A model generated the notes under the pieces. That model ran no database searches, was not told the DNA's origin, and saw nothing but the letters and a program-made list of their open reading frames with translations. A stretch of DNA of 64,000 bases from Apteryx mantelli (Eukaryota; Chordata; Aves; Apterygiformes; Apterygidae), in NCBI RefSeq assembly GCF_036417845.1, contig NC_089979.1, forward strand, positions 26,973,958 through 27,037,957, given 5' to 3'. This document shows positions 63,554-64,000 of the stretch, one piece after another. Positions within the stretch are counted from its first letter, which is position 1. Each line of letters opens with the position of its first letter. The translations under genes were made by a program, and so were the position numbers.

Positions 63554-64000
63554 CCTCGGGCAGAGCACTTCTATAAGGAACCACAGCATTTCATCCTTAT
63601 TGGAAAGCAGAAGATTCCCCAGGAACTTGACAGACATTGATAAGAGAAACTGTTACAAGACTGCTTTGAAAACATTGTCCATTCTGCACATGCACACCCA
63701 TTGCATACAGACTTGGGTTTGTCAAGCACAAGGCCACTCATGTTAACCTGAACCCTTATTTATTGTTCCTCACTCTTTAGTGTACAAGCAGTTACCAGCC
63801 CCCAGATTTGTAACCAGATGACCCACCGCAAATGTGAAATGCAGCGTTTTAATCCGTGCTTTAGTGTGGATAAGCTCATTCTAAAACATGTTAAGGCACC
63901 ATGCTGGTCCAATTTCAGAAATCTGGTATAAATCACTTTAACAGTAGTCCTCTCCACCATAGTGAAAAAGCTGGTGCAGTGCTAAAGATGGGGAAGGTGG
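63554..64000 (+). other. GRHL2: GRHL2 3' UTR, partial
   Basis: The sequence after the stop runs to the end of the window. No AATAAA or ATTAAA was seen in these 447 bases, so the poly(A) site is expected downstream. TTATTTATT at 63756-63764 is a classical AU-rich-element nonamer. Open frames on the minus strand are chance. Confidence 0.85.

Overview
The window is one stretch of vertebrate chromosome, almost certainly from a bird (or another sauropsid). It carries, on the + strand, the 3' four-fifths or so of one intron-rich gene: grainyhead-like transcription factor 2 (GRHL2). The identification rests on fifteen exons that join in frame and read through as a GRHL2 protein, from the N-terminal transactivation region to the terminal ...KITLTEI followed by TAG. 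Codon phase closes at every junction. The bird/sauropsid assignment is inferred from a CR1-type LINE 3' end in intron 7, very low repeat density, old decayed SINE/LINE fragments, no Alu or L1, and protein differences from the human protein as I remember it. I cannot name the species.

Layout. 1-9487 is the 3' part of intron 1; the first coding exon (in human it supplies about six residues) lies outside the window. Exons 2-3 (9488-9677, 12646-12713) finish the transactivation region. Exon 4 (14326-14710) is the fast-evolving linker and exon 5 (18141-18193) leads into the DNA-binding domain. Exons 6-11 (21463-47006) encode the CP2/grainyhead immunoglobulin-like DNA-binding domain and a basic tail. 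Exons 12-13 (49248-50828) are a linker, and exons 14-16 (56536-63553) encode the ubiquitin-like dimerisation domain. The 3' UTR starts at 63554 and runs off the window. The spliced sequence here encodes about 612 residues, so the full protein would be about 618 if the missing exon matches human (human GRHL2 is 625).

Non-coding content. Introns make up more than 97 percent of the window. Recognisable content is limited to a CR1 3' end (about 26545-26641), a long decayed amniote repeat in intron 8 (about 39325-40115), an old LINE-like fragment in intron 5 (about 19450-19600), several decayed tRNA-SINE/MIR-like fragments, microsatellites and T tracts, and a few motif clusters that could be enhancers. 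No second gene, tRNA, rRNA, CRISPR array or intact mobile element was found. All long open frames outside the GRHL2 exons look like chance.

Nothing here is a new biological system in the microbial sense. The points most worth checking are tandem splice acceptors before exons 11 and 13, a tandem donor after exon 2, a FOX/TEAD-type motif cluster in intron 8, a CpG-dense patch in intron 12, a near-consensus GRHL site in intron 9, and the long ancient repeat in intron 8.
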